Assembly (NCBI GenBank): GCA_037693485.1 | Contig: CM075351.1 | Location: 96,180,001-96,244,000 of the forward strand | Source of the DNA: Kitagawia praeruptora | Taxonomy: Eukaryota; Streptophyta; Magnoliopsida; Apiales; Apiaceae | DNA length: 64,000 nucleotides | Direction of reading: 5' to 3' | Part shown: one piece after another, positions 11,971 to 22,516 of the stretch | Layout of the letters: each line of letters begins with the position of its first letter | Numbering within the stretch: the first letter of the stretch is position 1 | Notes under the pieces: model-generated | Told to the model about the DNA's origin: nothing | Databases searched by the model: none | What the model saw: only the letters and a program-made list of their open reading frames with translations | Translations under genes and position numbers: made by a program

Positions 11971-12099
11971 TTATAATTGCCGATCATCTTGCAATGCGGT
12001 GCGTATCATTCTCCTTTCTTCATCCAACTCAAACTTGGCTCTAGTAAACTCGCTAGAGGTGAAGAATGCTTTTAGATCCGTAATACCATAATCTTGAAC
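11971..12099 (-). pseudogene. Captured 3'-terminal exon, gene not recognised
   Basis: On the minus strand a splice-acceptor-like TGCAG at 12102-12100 opens a 129-bp frame of 42 codons ending in TAA at 11973-11971. It is acidic/basic and helix-rich, containing DYGITDLKAFF, FELDEERRMI and TALQDDRQL before the stop. The coding-like composition and clean acceptor suggest a last exon of a host gene carried by CACTA-1. I do not recognise the family. Confidence 0.45.
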
Positions 12100-12521
12100 C
12101 TGCACCACAAGATGATGTCAAATTCTGCTATAGGATCGAGAGGATATGTTATTGCATGGAATGGCTGAACACTAGGATAATATACTGCCTAAATGCCAAT
12201 ATGTCATTGATTAATGAGCTAGATTACCTTCCAGGTCCAATATCGACGTAATTTAAGTTGCAGCCATTACTTGCATCTACTAGATAAAATACTTGGTGAC
12301 ATTCCGAGGAAATTTTAGATGGACAAAAAATTCTACCATAAACTGTTAAATCAATTGTTCTATACACACTTACAGATGGTGAATGAAAGCATAAAATGGG
12401 GTCTCAATTTTTACTCGTTAATATTGAGATGCAACTGCTATGACGCAATAACACTGTCCTAAAGCTATGACTAGAAAAGCTTCTCACTACATCCAGTGTC
12501 ATAATGAATTAAGTAATGTAC

Positions 12522-12630
12522 CTGTAACGTGTGAAGAAGATTACAAGTAGTTTATGGAAAATCAGGGCGCTGAACCAATGCTTGCTTATAACTTTTAATA
12601 GCAGCTTTCACATGCCCGCTGGTGTTTATC
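12522..12630 (-). pseudogene. SEC: Captured SECRET AGENT-like O-GlcNAc transferase exon (TPR region)
   Basis: The minus-strand reading shows SGHVKAAIKSYKQAL, a TPR helix pair, then RPDFP, an in-frame TAA, and TTCNLLHTLQ followed by a GT donor (GTACAT) at 12521-12516. The order RPDFP-x-x-TCNLLHTLQ is what I recall from the end of the TPR domain of plant O-linked N-acetylglucosaminyltransferase SEC. That nucleocytoplasmic enzyme modifies Ser/Thr of signalling proteins. Only this exon is seen and it has a premature stop, so it is a captured, non-functional fragment. Confidence 0.7.
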
Positions 12631-12931
12631 CAAATAAAAAAAATAAGATGAGCATATATGTTCCTGAATGAGAAACAATTAATAAAATTGTTATGTCAAG
12701 CTGTTGACAGGAACACATTTCCGTTGAAAATTAAGGCACAACAGCCATCATCTAAGCATACCATTCCATGTAGATATTTCCTATATTAGTTAGAGCATGA
12801 GGATGGGTTGGTTGCAGAAAAAAGAAGATAACAAATAGTTATTCACAAATCACAAAGAAGCAAATGTCCAGCAGTAGCCTAATGGCTGTTTATATATTTA
12901 CACACACATGTAAAGAGAGTGAGATAGATAC

Positions 12932-13016
12932 CCATTCCAGGAACTTGATAGTCATTGACGATCTCAAAATTCTTATAGGTGTAACCAACAAAGTTGACAT
13001 CCTTGGACGAAAGCAT
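12932..13016 (-). pseudogene. Captured NDR-type AGC kinase exon, copy 2
   Basis: 85-bp exon between a TTTTACAG acceptor and a GTATCT donor, identical in layout to 14159-14243. It encodes the C-terminal extension of a plant NDR/AGC kinase, including the hydrophobic motif FVGYTYKNFE. In NDR kinases the Thr of this motif is phosphorylated by an upstream kinase. The copy lies downstream of the other in the same orientation, with about 320 bp of shared exon and intron sequence, so it arose by duplication inside CACTA-1. Confidence 0.65.
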
Positions 13017-14158
13017 CTGTAAAACGGGAAGAAGAAATTAAAAGCAAATATTAACATGCTTGTACAATATGCATTAATGTGTGGACACTTGTGGAAGCAT
13101 CAACCAAAATTTTTGAGAAATCAATTCAACTTTTGCACATATTTCGTGCCATTTATAACAAATAAACAAGATACATACTTTAGACCTAAAACATAAAATC
13201 AAATAAACAAGAAATATGTGCATAACTGGCCGAAAGTCATATCCTATATTGTTGGTGAACAAAATTGAATGCTAGCTTCGTTGGAGAACAGGGCAGTATG
13301 GTTGTTTCTTTTCTTTCAATAAATATTCCCCATGTGCACTGTTCACTTACAGTGCTATACTTATGAAGATAGATACTTCAAATTTTACAAATTAAAACTG
13401 GAAGTCATTGTCTTTCAGTTTTTGCTTCCACATACACAGGGAATATACTACATGATATCAATTTGAAAAGCATACACAATATGGTGCGCCCTGCCACTTT
13501 ATCTTTGATCATAACCAAACTATATATTGCTGCTACCATTATTGATTTCTTGCTACTTGGTGCATCACTGATGCCACTATATATATCACTGACATATTAG
13601 TACATGCATAAAGTGGATGGGAAGTATATACAAAGGTAATCTTTGGCTCCACAAACAGTATTGGACCACCAATGCATTTGGTCATCTATAGTGTATACTT
13701 CATGCATATGTACAGGGTGCATCATTGTACGTGCTATACACGACTCAAAGAGAAGTCACTGCAATAATTTTTGCATCAAGATTCCTCGTATCTTTTGCCT
13801 TTAAAAGAGCATTTAGCCATTTACAATGGACTAGCAAAAAGGGGGAAAAACCCAAAACGCATTTGGACAAGAGAAAATCCAGCTAATCAGCTCGACCATG
13901 GAATGAGTGATGAAATTCTTGACTCTGACACTCAAGCAAATAATAGATGTCGAAAATTATGGTCTCGTACTAGCAAGGGTCAAGATTAATTGAGTAAAAA
14001 ATACTGCAACTTCCCCTTCTCTATTTGAACTTATCCAAATTACCCAATAAAATCTTCTCCTTATCAACTGTCAAACATGCCAGCTGAATCACTACTAACA
14101 ATGCTTACAAATATGTTTATATATTTACACACACATGTAAAGAGAGTGAGATAGATAC

Positions 14159-14243
14159 CCATTCCAGGAACTTGATAGTCATTGACGATCTCAAAATTCT
14201 TATAGGTGTAACCAACAAAGTTGACATCCTTGGACGAAAGCAT
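14159..14243 (-). pseudogene. Captured NDR-type AGC kinase exon, copy 1
   Basis: 85-bp exon with TTTTACAG before it and a GTATCT donor after it. The frame is open over 28 codons: SSKDVNF, then GYTYKNFEIVNDYQVPG. The F-x-GYTYKNF hydrophobic motif is the signature I recall from plant NDR (Tricorn-family) Ser/Thr kinases near their C terminus. No kinase domain is present, so no activity is expected. An upstream exon-like piece at about 14670-14715 (ALFTGVELRIGF) between TTTTTAACAG and GTAAGG is from an unrecognised source. Confidence 0.65.
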
Positions 14244-14934
14244 CTGTAAAACGGGAAGAAGAAATTAAAAGCAAATATTAACATGCTTGTAAAATATGCA
14301 TTAATGTGTGCACACTTGTGGAAGCATCAACCAAAATTTTTGAGAAATCAATTCAACTTTTGCACATATTTCGTGCCATTTATAACAAATAAACAAGATA
14401 TATACTTTAGACCTAAAACATAAAATCAAATAAACAAGAAAAAGACTATAACAAGCTAATTAAATTATCCGTTTACATTATCAACCATGTCAGTTACATA
14501 TAAAGACACATAAAAACACAGATTAACGGATTGAGATAGAGAGAGAGTAAATAATAATATGTGTCCCATACAATACTCAATCTAAAAATTAGTATGAATG
14601 TACCTGGATTGCATCGTAACAATCTTATACACAAGTCTATGCATTCAGAACTCAAATTGAGGAATACCTTACTGTGAACAAACCCAATCCGAAGCTCTAC
14701 ACCAGTGAACAAAGCTCTGTTAAAAATCAAAAAATAAGATTTGAAAATAAATTTGAAACAAAGTACTAATTTACACAAATCGAACCAAACAAGCTGTAAT
14801 GAAGATTATTTAGCACAAATAGAACAAACTCCAAGTTGGGTTCATGTTTAATTAAGCTTTTTACTTTGAATCTGTGAGATGTAGAGTGCTAATTAGGGTT
14901 TATGTATTCTACAATTGAGTAATTAGGTTTTCAG

Positions 14935-15060
14935 ATAGTAAGATAGAGATAGGAGATGGAGATAGAGAGATTGAGATTGGAGAAGGAAATTGTTGGAGAG
15001 AGAGATGCGAGAGAACTCATAGAGAGAGAGAGAGAGCACTGTGAGAGAGAGAGAGATACT
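14935..15060 (-). promoter_or_regulatory. CT-repeat leader-like stretch of CACTA-1
   Basis: On the minus strand this is a run of CTCTCTCT repeats followed by short AT-rich sequence and then the captured exons, the usual look of a plant 5' leader. CACTA-2 (20393-20575) and CACTA-3 (59005-59170) have the same arrangement. The region just upstream (15061-15182) has many G runs on the plus strand. Confidence 0.45.
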
Positions 15061-15442
15061 ATGGGGAAAGGGGGGAACAGAAATTTTGTTTAAGGGGGAA
15101 ATTTTGTTGATGGAGAAGCGGGACTTGTAAAATATTCCAAAGGGGGGAAATTTTTGCTAGAGGGGGGAAAGAAAGGGGGGGAATAGAAGAGGGAAATGAA
15201 AATAAAATCTTTTATAAAATAATTTTTTTGAATAACTTTTCAATTTAATTTTTATTTATGAAAGATTAAATTAACTAGCTTTATATTCAAATATATTTAA
15301 TTGAATGATATTCCCAAATTTTCAATAAATAAAAAATTAATTTGGTTGGAGATCTTAGTAGATCACTAATATATTGACTAGTACTCGTAACTAGTTCTTT
15401 GTCACGGTTTGTTGTTTCTATTTTCTAAAAACTATTTCTTGA

Positions 15443-17480
15443 CGATCTAACCGTACGAATGTCAAGATATATCGAATATATTGATATTCCCAGTTATTTT
15501 AAAAATAAAAAATTGATTTGGTTGGAGATCTTAGTAGATCACTACTATATTGACTAGTACTCGTAACTAGTGCTTTGTCACTGATTGTTGTTTCTATTTA
15601 TAAAAAACTATTTCTCTACGATCCAACTATACGGATGACAAGATATATCTAATATAATGATATTCACAAATTTCCAAAAAATAAAAATTAATTTGGTTGG
15701 AGATCTTAGTAGATCAGTAGTATATTGACTAGTACCCGTAACTAGTGCTCTGTCACGAATTGTTCTTTCTATTTTTTTAAAAATATTTCTCGACAATCTA
15801 ACCATAAGGATGTCAAGATATTAATATAATGATATTCACAAATTTTCAAAAAATAAAAAATTAATTTGGTTTGTAAAATTTAATATTTAATAAACGAAGT
15901 GGTCTTGCTAAACGAAGTGGTTATTTGTCAAATGCCGTTGTCTCGAGTGATATCAGACAACGGTTTTGGACAAATTAATCGTTGTCTGATAACATACAAC
16001 GGTATTTTAACAAATACAGTTGTAATGTGAAGTTTCAGACAACGATATGTTATAAAGATACTGTTGTCTGAAACTAGTTATGTTTTTTTTTAACATAAAT
16101 ATAAATAAACATAATAAAGTTGAAAATTTTTAGTAATATATTCGGTCACTTTTCTCGACGATCCAACCGTACGAATGTCAAGATATATCGAATATATTGA
16201 TATTCCCAATTATTTTAAAAATAAAAAATTGATTTGGTTGGAGATCTTAGTAGATCACTACTATATTGACTAGTACTCGTAACTAGTGCTTTGTCACTGA
16301 TTGTTGTTTCTATTTATTAAAAACCATTTCTCTACGATCCAACTATACGGATGCCAAGATATATCTAATATAATGATATTCACAAATTTCCAAAAAATAA
16401 AAATTAATTTGGTTGGAGATCTTAGTAGATCAGTAGTATATTGACTAGTACCCGTAACTAGTGCTCTGTCACGAATTGTTATTTCTATTTTTTTAAAAAT
16501 ATTTCTCGACAATCTAACCATAAGGATGTCAAGATATATCTAATATAATGATATTCACAAATTTTCAAAAAATAAAAAATTAATTTGGTTTGTAAAATTT
16601 AATATTTAATAAACGAAGTGGTCTTGCTAAACGAAATGGTTATTTGTCAAATACCGTTGTCTCGAGTGATACCAGACAACGGTTTTGGATAAATTAACCG
16701 TTGTCTGATAACATACAACGGTATTTTAACAAATACAGTTGTAATGTGAAGTTTCAAACAACGATATGTTATAAAGATACTGTTGTCTGAGACTAGTTAT
16801 GTTTTTTTTTAACATAAATATAAATAAACATAATAAAGTTGAAATTTTTTAGTAATATATTCGATCACTTTTCTCGACGATCCAACCGTACGAATGTCAA
16901 GATATATCGAATATATTGATATTCCCAATTATTTTAAAAATAAAAAATTGATTTGGTTGGAGATCTTAGTAGATCACTACTATATTGACTAGTACTCGTA
17001 ACTAGTCTGATTGTTGTTTCTATTTATTAAAAACCATTTCTCTACGATCCAACTATACGGATGCCAGGATATATCTTATATAATGATATTCACAAATTTC
17101 CAAAAAATAAAAATTAATTTGGTTGGAGATCTTAGTAGATCAGTAGTATATTGACTAGTACCCGTAACTAGTGCTCTGTCACGAATTGTTCTTTCTATTT
17201 TTTTAAAAATATTTCTCGACAATCTAACCATAAGGATGTCAAGATATATCTAATATAATGATATTCCCAAATTTTCAAAAAAAAAAAATTAATTTGGTTT
17301 GTAAAATTTAATATTTAATAAACGAAGTGGTCTTGCTAAACGAAGTGGTTATTTGTCAAATACCGTTGTCTCGAGTGATACCAAACAACGGTTTTGGACA
17401 AATTAACCGTTGTCTGATAACATACAACTGTATTTTAACAAATACAGTTGTAATGTGAAGCTTCAGACAACGGTATGTTG
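15443..17480. repeat. ~717-bp tandem array inside CACTA-1 (about 2.9 copies)
   Basis: Copies start near 15443, 16159 and 16878, marked by CGATCYAACCGTACGAATG. Each holds two copies of a shorter motif (GGTTGGAGATCTTAGTAGATC) with a palindromic ACTAGTACTCGTAACTAGT next to it, and a block of GTTGTCTG/CAGACAAC subterminal motifs. The array is thus a higher-order repeat that multiplies putative transposase-binding units. The ORFs in it are not coding-like. Confidence 0.85.
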
Positions 17481-18156
17481 ACAAATAACCACTTAAAATA
17501 CGTTGTTTGATCTTCAAGAACTTCAAGAACTATTTCTAAAAATGTTGTGTTTAATATCACACAACATTTTTTATAACAAAACCGTTGTCTGATTTTTTCA
17601 TTGTTTCCCACCAAATCTAATTCAATTTTTCATTTCCCACCAAATACAATTCAAATTATTTCATTATTTCCCACCAAATTCAATTCAAAATTTTATGTAG
17701 TTTAGATAACGGTTTCTTGAAAACTTGTCTGAAGCCTATTCAAACAACACTTTTATAAACCGTTGTCTATAGTTATTGCTTTGCACAACACAACAATTTA
17801 AAATACGTTGTTTGATAAAATTATTCAGACAACACAATTATAAATCGTTGTCTGAGCCAACTCGTTTGCACAACAGAATTAAAAAAACACTTGTCTCTTT
17901 AAATCAGACAAACAACGGTAATTAAAACATTGTCTGAAGTCTTTTCAGACAACAACATAAAAAACACCATAAAAAAAACACTTGTCTGATTCAGTTTGTT
18001 AGACAACAGAATTAAATTGTCAAAACCCCGTTGTCTGAAGGCTGGATCAGACGATGGTATATAAAAAAAAAAACTCTTGTCTGTTGATTTCGAACAACAC
18101 TTTTTCCACTTTACGTTGTCTGATAAGTGTTGTCTGATGATGTTTTTTTTGTAGTG
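17481..18156. repeat. CACTA-1 right subterminal repeats
   Basis: This region is dense in GTTGTCTG and CAGACAAC in both orientations and ends TTTTTGTAGTG, the inverted counterpart of the left terminus. No coding signal is seen. Confidence 0.75.
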
Positions 18157-18736
18157 AATGGAAGAGTTCTGCAAATACAAAGGAATAGTTCAACAATTCT
18201 TTGCTCCAGGCACACCCCAGCAAAATGGAGTAGTTGAAAGAAAGAACAGAACTCTTATTGAAGCAGGCAGAACTATGTTTGAGGAAGCTAAACTTCCTAC
18301 ATATTTCTGGGCAGAAGCAGTCAACACAGCATGCTACACTCAGAATATTACACTGATCAACAGCCATGGTGTAACTCCTTATCAGATGATCAAGGAAAAG
18401 AAACCAAGTATGAAGCATTTGCATGTATTTGGCTGCAAGTGCTTTGTTCTAAGACCTCATCCTGAACAGCTTGGAAAATTTGAGACTAAAGCCGATGAGG
18501 GCATCTTTATTGGCTATCCATCATCAAGAGCCTTTAAAGTCTACAATTTAAGAACAAAGACAGTCATGAAGTCTATAAATGTTACTTTCGATGATAAGAA
18601 GATTACAGGAATTGCTGAAGACTTACATGATGATTTGATTTTTGCAAATGAAGCTACCAAGAATTTTGATGAAATCTTGTCAGATACTGATATTCCATCA
18701 GTTCCTGACGATCCAAACATTCCTGATGAAACATAG
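18157..18736 (+). pseudogene. SIRE-A pol: integrase C-terminal half
   Basis: This continues the integrase interrupted by CACTA-1. It opens with the region leading to TPQQNGVVERKNR, whose Glu (about 18236) completes the catalytic D,D-E triad, and runs through the usual copia spacer (FWAEAVNTACY, FGCKCFVL, FIGYPSSRAFKVYN) into an acidic linker. A TAG at 18734-18736 ends the frame prematurely. Confidence 0.88.
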
Positions 18737-18759
18737 GTTATTGATGGGAATGCAAATGT

Positions 18760-20097
18760 TGAGGGGGAGCAACATCAAGAGACCTCAACACTGAATCAAA
18801 TCAAACATCAGGAGGAGATTCATCAGAAATAGATTCAAGTGACAATTCTGACAGTAGATCAGAAACAGATAGCAATATCTCAGGGGGAGCTTCTAGCAAC
18901 AATAGTTCTTTTGAAGATAACATCAATCCAGGGGGAGCATCAAATTCTAGGAATGATCTACCACCAACAAGGAAATGGACTAAAAGTCATACTCCTGAGT
19001 TAATTATTGGGAATCATGAAGTAGGTGTTAGAACCAGAAGTGCAACTCAAAATGAATGTCTGTATCATAACTTTCTATCAAAGGAGGAACCTAAGAAAGT
19101 TGAAGATGCACTCAAAGATGCGGATTGGGTTATGGCTATGCAAGAAGAACTAAATGAGTTTGAAAGAAATGAAGTCTGGAAACTTGTACCAAGGCCAAAA
19201 GGAAGGTCAATTGTAGGTACAAAGTGGGTATTAAAAAACAAGACAGATTCAGATGGCACCATTATTAGAAATAAAGCAAGACTAGTTGCAAAGGGATATT
19301 CTCAACAAGAAGGAATAGACTATGATGAGACATTTGCTCCTGTTGCAAGATTGGAAGCCATCAGAATCTTTCTAGCATATGCAGCCCATAAGAAGTTTAA
19401 AGTTTTCCAGATGGATGTGAAAAGTGCTTTTCTCAATGGAGAATTAGAAGAGGAAGTTTATGTTGAACAACCTCCTGGCTTCATTGATTCAAAACATCCA
19501 GATTATGTCTACAGACTGGATAAAGCACTTTATGGACTAAAGCAAGCTCCAAGATCCTGGTATGAGACTTTGGATCAATTCTTACTGGAAAGTGGATTCA
19601 AAAGAGGTACAATTGATAAAACCTTGTTTTATTTGAATCATGGTAAGGATTTGCTGTTAGTTCAAATTTATGTTGATGATATCATTTTTGGGTCAACTAA
19701 CTCCAAATTATGTGAGAAGTTTTCAAAGCTAATGCAGTCCAGATATCAAATGAGCATGATGGGAGAGATGAGCTATTTCTTAGGTCTACAAGTTAAGCAG
19801 ACTGATGATGGGATTTTTATCAATCAGTCAAAATATACAAAGAACCTTTTGAAAAAGTTTAACATGCAAGACAGCTCTATTGCATCAACTCCCATAGCTA
19901 CAGCTACCAAGCTTGATCCTAATCAAGGTACTGAGGTAGATGTAACTAATTACAGAGGTATGATTGGCTCACTGCTGTATCTAACTGCTAGTAGACCAGA
20001 TATCATGTATGCAACCTGTCTATGTGCAAGATTTCAGGCAGAACCCAGAGAACCACATCTTATAGCTGTAAAAAGGATTTTCAGATACTTGAAAGGC
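18760..20097 (+). pseudogene. SIRE-A pol: reverse transcriptase
   Basis: After the 18736 stop the frame resumes one register away at about 18760 with an acidic, Ser-rich linker holding repeated GGGGGAGC DNA motifs. From 19126 the reverse transcriptase is fully open: WKLVPRPKGR, KWVLKNK, RLVAKGYSQQEGIDY, QMDVKSAFLNG (first catalytic Asp), YGLKQAPRSWY and YVDD at 19669-19680 (catalytic Asp pair). All key residues are present. CACTA-2 cuts the frame at 20097, just after RYLKG at the RNase H boundary. Confidence 0.92.
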
Positions 20098-20392
20098 CAC
20101 TACACCACAAATGGTCTATGCCAACACCCAAAATCGATGTTGCCACATAAAATGTTGGCTTAGATGCTAAAAATTGAATAAATTAGACATAAGCCAACAT
20201 CATAACCGGATGTTGCCGCTCATGTTGGCTTAGATGCAATTTTAGTTCTCAATGCCAACACATGAATGGGTGTTGCCTTAGACACCTGAAAAAATGTTAA
20301 AAAACTTGCCGCTTCTACTGAAATAAAACAGCCCGCTAAAATTTTCACTGAAAGCTAAAAATCCCGCTCTCATCTAAAACAAAATAAGCTCA

Positions 20393-20575
20393 CAGATCTC
20401 TTCTCTCTCTCACTCTCACAGCTCCCTCTCATCTCTCTCGGCTCTCATCTCTCTCACTCTCTTCTCTCCCTCTCATCTTTCTGGTGTCCATCTCCGCTAT
20501 TCATCTCCGCTGTCCATCTCCGCTCATCTCGGCTATCTCGGCTATCTTTCTCTGTCTCCGGTGTCCATCTCCGCT
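20393..20575 (+). promoter_or_regulatory. CT-repeat leader-like stretch of CACTA-2
   Basis: CTCTCT-type and TCATCTC-type repeats precede the captured exons on the same strand. A possible leader intron acceptor (TTTTGCAG) lies at about 20682. The stretch resembles a plant 5' untranslated region. No TATA box is obvious. Confidence 0.45.
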
Positions 20576-20890
20576 TTCATCTCCGATTCGTAATTTGTTT
20601 TAATTCATAATTTACAAACTCTTACATCGATTTATAACTCTTACACTCTCAATTCACTTTTAATTTGTTTTCTTTTGCAGGTAATTAGGGATTTGATTTT
20701 GGGGCTTTCCATTTAGGTATTCATATTTAATTGTTTTGGGTTTCAATTTTAGGGTTTTGCTTTATCTGATTTGGGTATATCTATGTGTATATGTATCTTA
20801 CATACATAGTTTTTCCTATATGCACAAATGATAGATAGATATAAATAGACAGATAGATATATTTTGGGTTTCTGATTTGGTCACTATTAG

Positions 20891-21760
20891 AAGGAGCAAT
20901 CACCAAAGCTAATGGAAAACTTGAAAAGCCTAAGATTTTTCTTGCCTCAACAGATGCTCGCTACTTCAGGGATCGAGGTTTACCAGCAATTGGCTTTTCT
21001 CCTATGGCAAACACTCCTATTCTCCTTCATGACCACAATGAGGTAGTATTTGGTTTAATAATTTGATTAATCAATCTGTAGAATGTAATTTGGATACTCG
21101 TATGTGCAAGGAATCTAGGTATATGCAAGATATCATGTTGTGACATAGTATGTAAATGGCTGCATAAGAGTTAGCTTAGCTTGTTAATTAAGTTAATTAT
21201 ACCGTTTGGGCTCTTGTTATACAAATTTAAGGTCTTTAATGAAGACATGCAACCTACTGTGTGCAGACTTGTAGTGTTCAAATTTCAAAATGTACTGTTG
21301 AAGATCATTATACCTTCACATGCCCTGAATTTTACAGGGAACTGCAGAAGTTCTTAAAATTAAATGACTTTTCCCCCTTTTACATGACCACCACCTGATT
21401 CTGTGAATAGGTATGGAATTTTTTGTACATGTTACCTTTATGATCCTTTGTACTTACAAGAGGAATAAGTTAAATACCTGATTTTAAAATTGGTATAGCC
21501 TTGTTGCTTTATGTTTTTATGCTTATAGTCAAAGAGAGGTTTTCTGGGTATAAGGCTATTTTAAATTAAGTAATGCAATTGGTAGCGGCACTTACTCTGA
21601 ACTGCTTATCCTTCTTTTAAGTTAAAACTTTGAGCCAGCATATGTACAATTAACCGGACTATAAGATAGAATAGCTTTTGAGATTACATGTGATGTGTCT
21701 AATTGTTGTATTTTCACTTTGCAGTTTCTGAACATGGATGAATACCTCAAAAAAATATAA
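20891..21760 (+). pseudogene. Captured aminoacylase-1 exons (sense copy)
   Basis: Exon 20891-21042 lies between a TATTAG acceptor and a GTAGTA donor. It reads through KPKIFLASTDARYFRD and GFSPMANTPILLHDHNE, which I recognise as the C-terminal region of plant aminoacylase-1 (M20-family N-acyl-amino-acid deacylase). Exon 21725-21760, after a TTTGCAG acceptor, continues FLNMDEYL and then stops at TAA. The intact gene would continue RGIEIYESI, which is found only in the inverted copy at 21931-22039. The frame is conserved across the intron. The upstream two-thirds of the enzyme is absent, so no activity is expected. Confidence 0.8.
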
Positions 21761-22212
21761 GAATTAAATTTAATCTTATTTACCCACACTTACACTAGAC
21801 AGGTAGACAATTTAATAACATAACAGACTAATTTTTATTATGTGTAGGTATTTTCGATACAGAACACAAATTTTTTCAACGATTTTGTCCTAATCATATA
21901 GCACAAATCTTAAAGAAACCTACCAATTTCTTAGAGCTCGTCTCTAGTGTTATCTTTTGTATCATCAAAAGATGCATACACTTTGATTATGGACTCATAA
22001 ATCTCAATGCCTCTTAGGTATTCATCCATGTTCAGAAACTGCAAAGTGAAAATACAACAATTAGACACATCACATGTAATCTCAAAAGCTATTCTATCTT
22101 ATAGTCCGGTTAATTGTACATATGCAGGCTCAAAGTTTTAACTTAAAAGAAGGATAAGCAATTCAGAGTAAGTGCCGCTACCAATTGCATTAATTAATTT
22201 AAAATAGCCTTA
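21550..22212. repeat. Inverted repeat over the aminoacylase-1 last intron/exon
   Basis: Arms at 21550-21747 and 22016-22212 are near-identical reverse complements of about 198 bp, separated by about 268 bp. Each arm holds the end of the aminoacylase-1 intron and the first ~23 bp of its last exon. A transcript across both arms would fold into a long hairpin. Confidence 0.85.
21931..22039 (-). pseudogene. Captured aminoacylase-1 last exon (inverted copy)
   Basis: The minus-strand exon after a TTTGCAG acceptor runs FLNMDEYLRGIEIYESIIKV and on to a TAA at 21933-21931, 35 codons. This looks like the authentic C terminus of aminoacylase-1. It is the intact version of the exon truncated in the sense copy at 21725-21760. 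Confidence 0.8.
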
Positions 22213-22318
22213 CACCCAAACAAATATACTTCTTTGTGTTCTTTAGTTTTTGTAGATGGGATTGCACGGTGAATCTTATGTATGCTTCTGCCTAGTATAC
22301 ACAAAATGTGTATCCTAC

Positions 22319-22516
22319 TATGAACCAGTGGTTCTCATTATTAAATAGATGACCTGTGCAACTGCTCTTTTCTTTTAAGATCGTATTATTACTATTTACT
22401 AATCATCTGGTTCATAGTGTTACATATTTTATAAGCTCTATAGAAAAAATTCTGCATTTAGTTGTATCGTTGTGTAAGTGGATGATTTTAAGGTTATGGA
22501 AACTTTTGTGAGTGAT
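22319..22516 (+). repeat. Direct duplication inside CACTA-2 (copy 1; copy 2 at 23160-23350)
   Basis: About 195 bp starting TATGAACCAGTGGTTCTCAT recur at 23160-23350 with scattered differences. The duplicated piece is intron plus the beginning of a TTM-like exon, so captured sequence was partly duplicated within the element. Confidence 0.85.

Larger units (their letters stand above)
11192..18156. mobile_element. CACTA-1: non-autonomous CACTA (EnSpm) element with captured gene exons
   Basis: 6965 bp bounded by CACTACAA at the left and TTGTAGTG at the right, with the 3-bp target duplication AAT (11189-11191 and 18157-18159). Removing it restores the integrase reading frame exactly. Subterminal regions are packed with CAGACAAC/GTTGTCTG repeats, as expected for CACTA transposase-binding zones. 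No transposase is visible. The left-centre holds minus-strand exon-like pieces of host genes (kinase, O-GlcNAc transferase, an unknown). The right half holds a 717-bp tandem array. In the remaining stretches (for example 13020-14100 and 15190-15440) I see only AT-rich sequence. Confidence 0.9.

Noticed and set aside
13771..13989. 72-codon plus-strand ORF in CACTA-1
   Set aside because: No splice context, no recognisable motif and opposite to the captured exons; left out as unsupported.
15608..16521. Two nearly identical small minus-strand ORFs in the CACTA-1 array
   Set aside because: They are the same non-coding repeat unit read twice.
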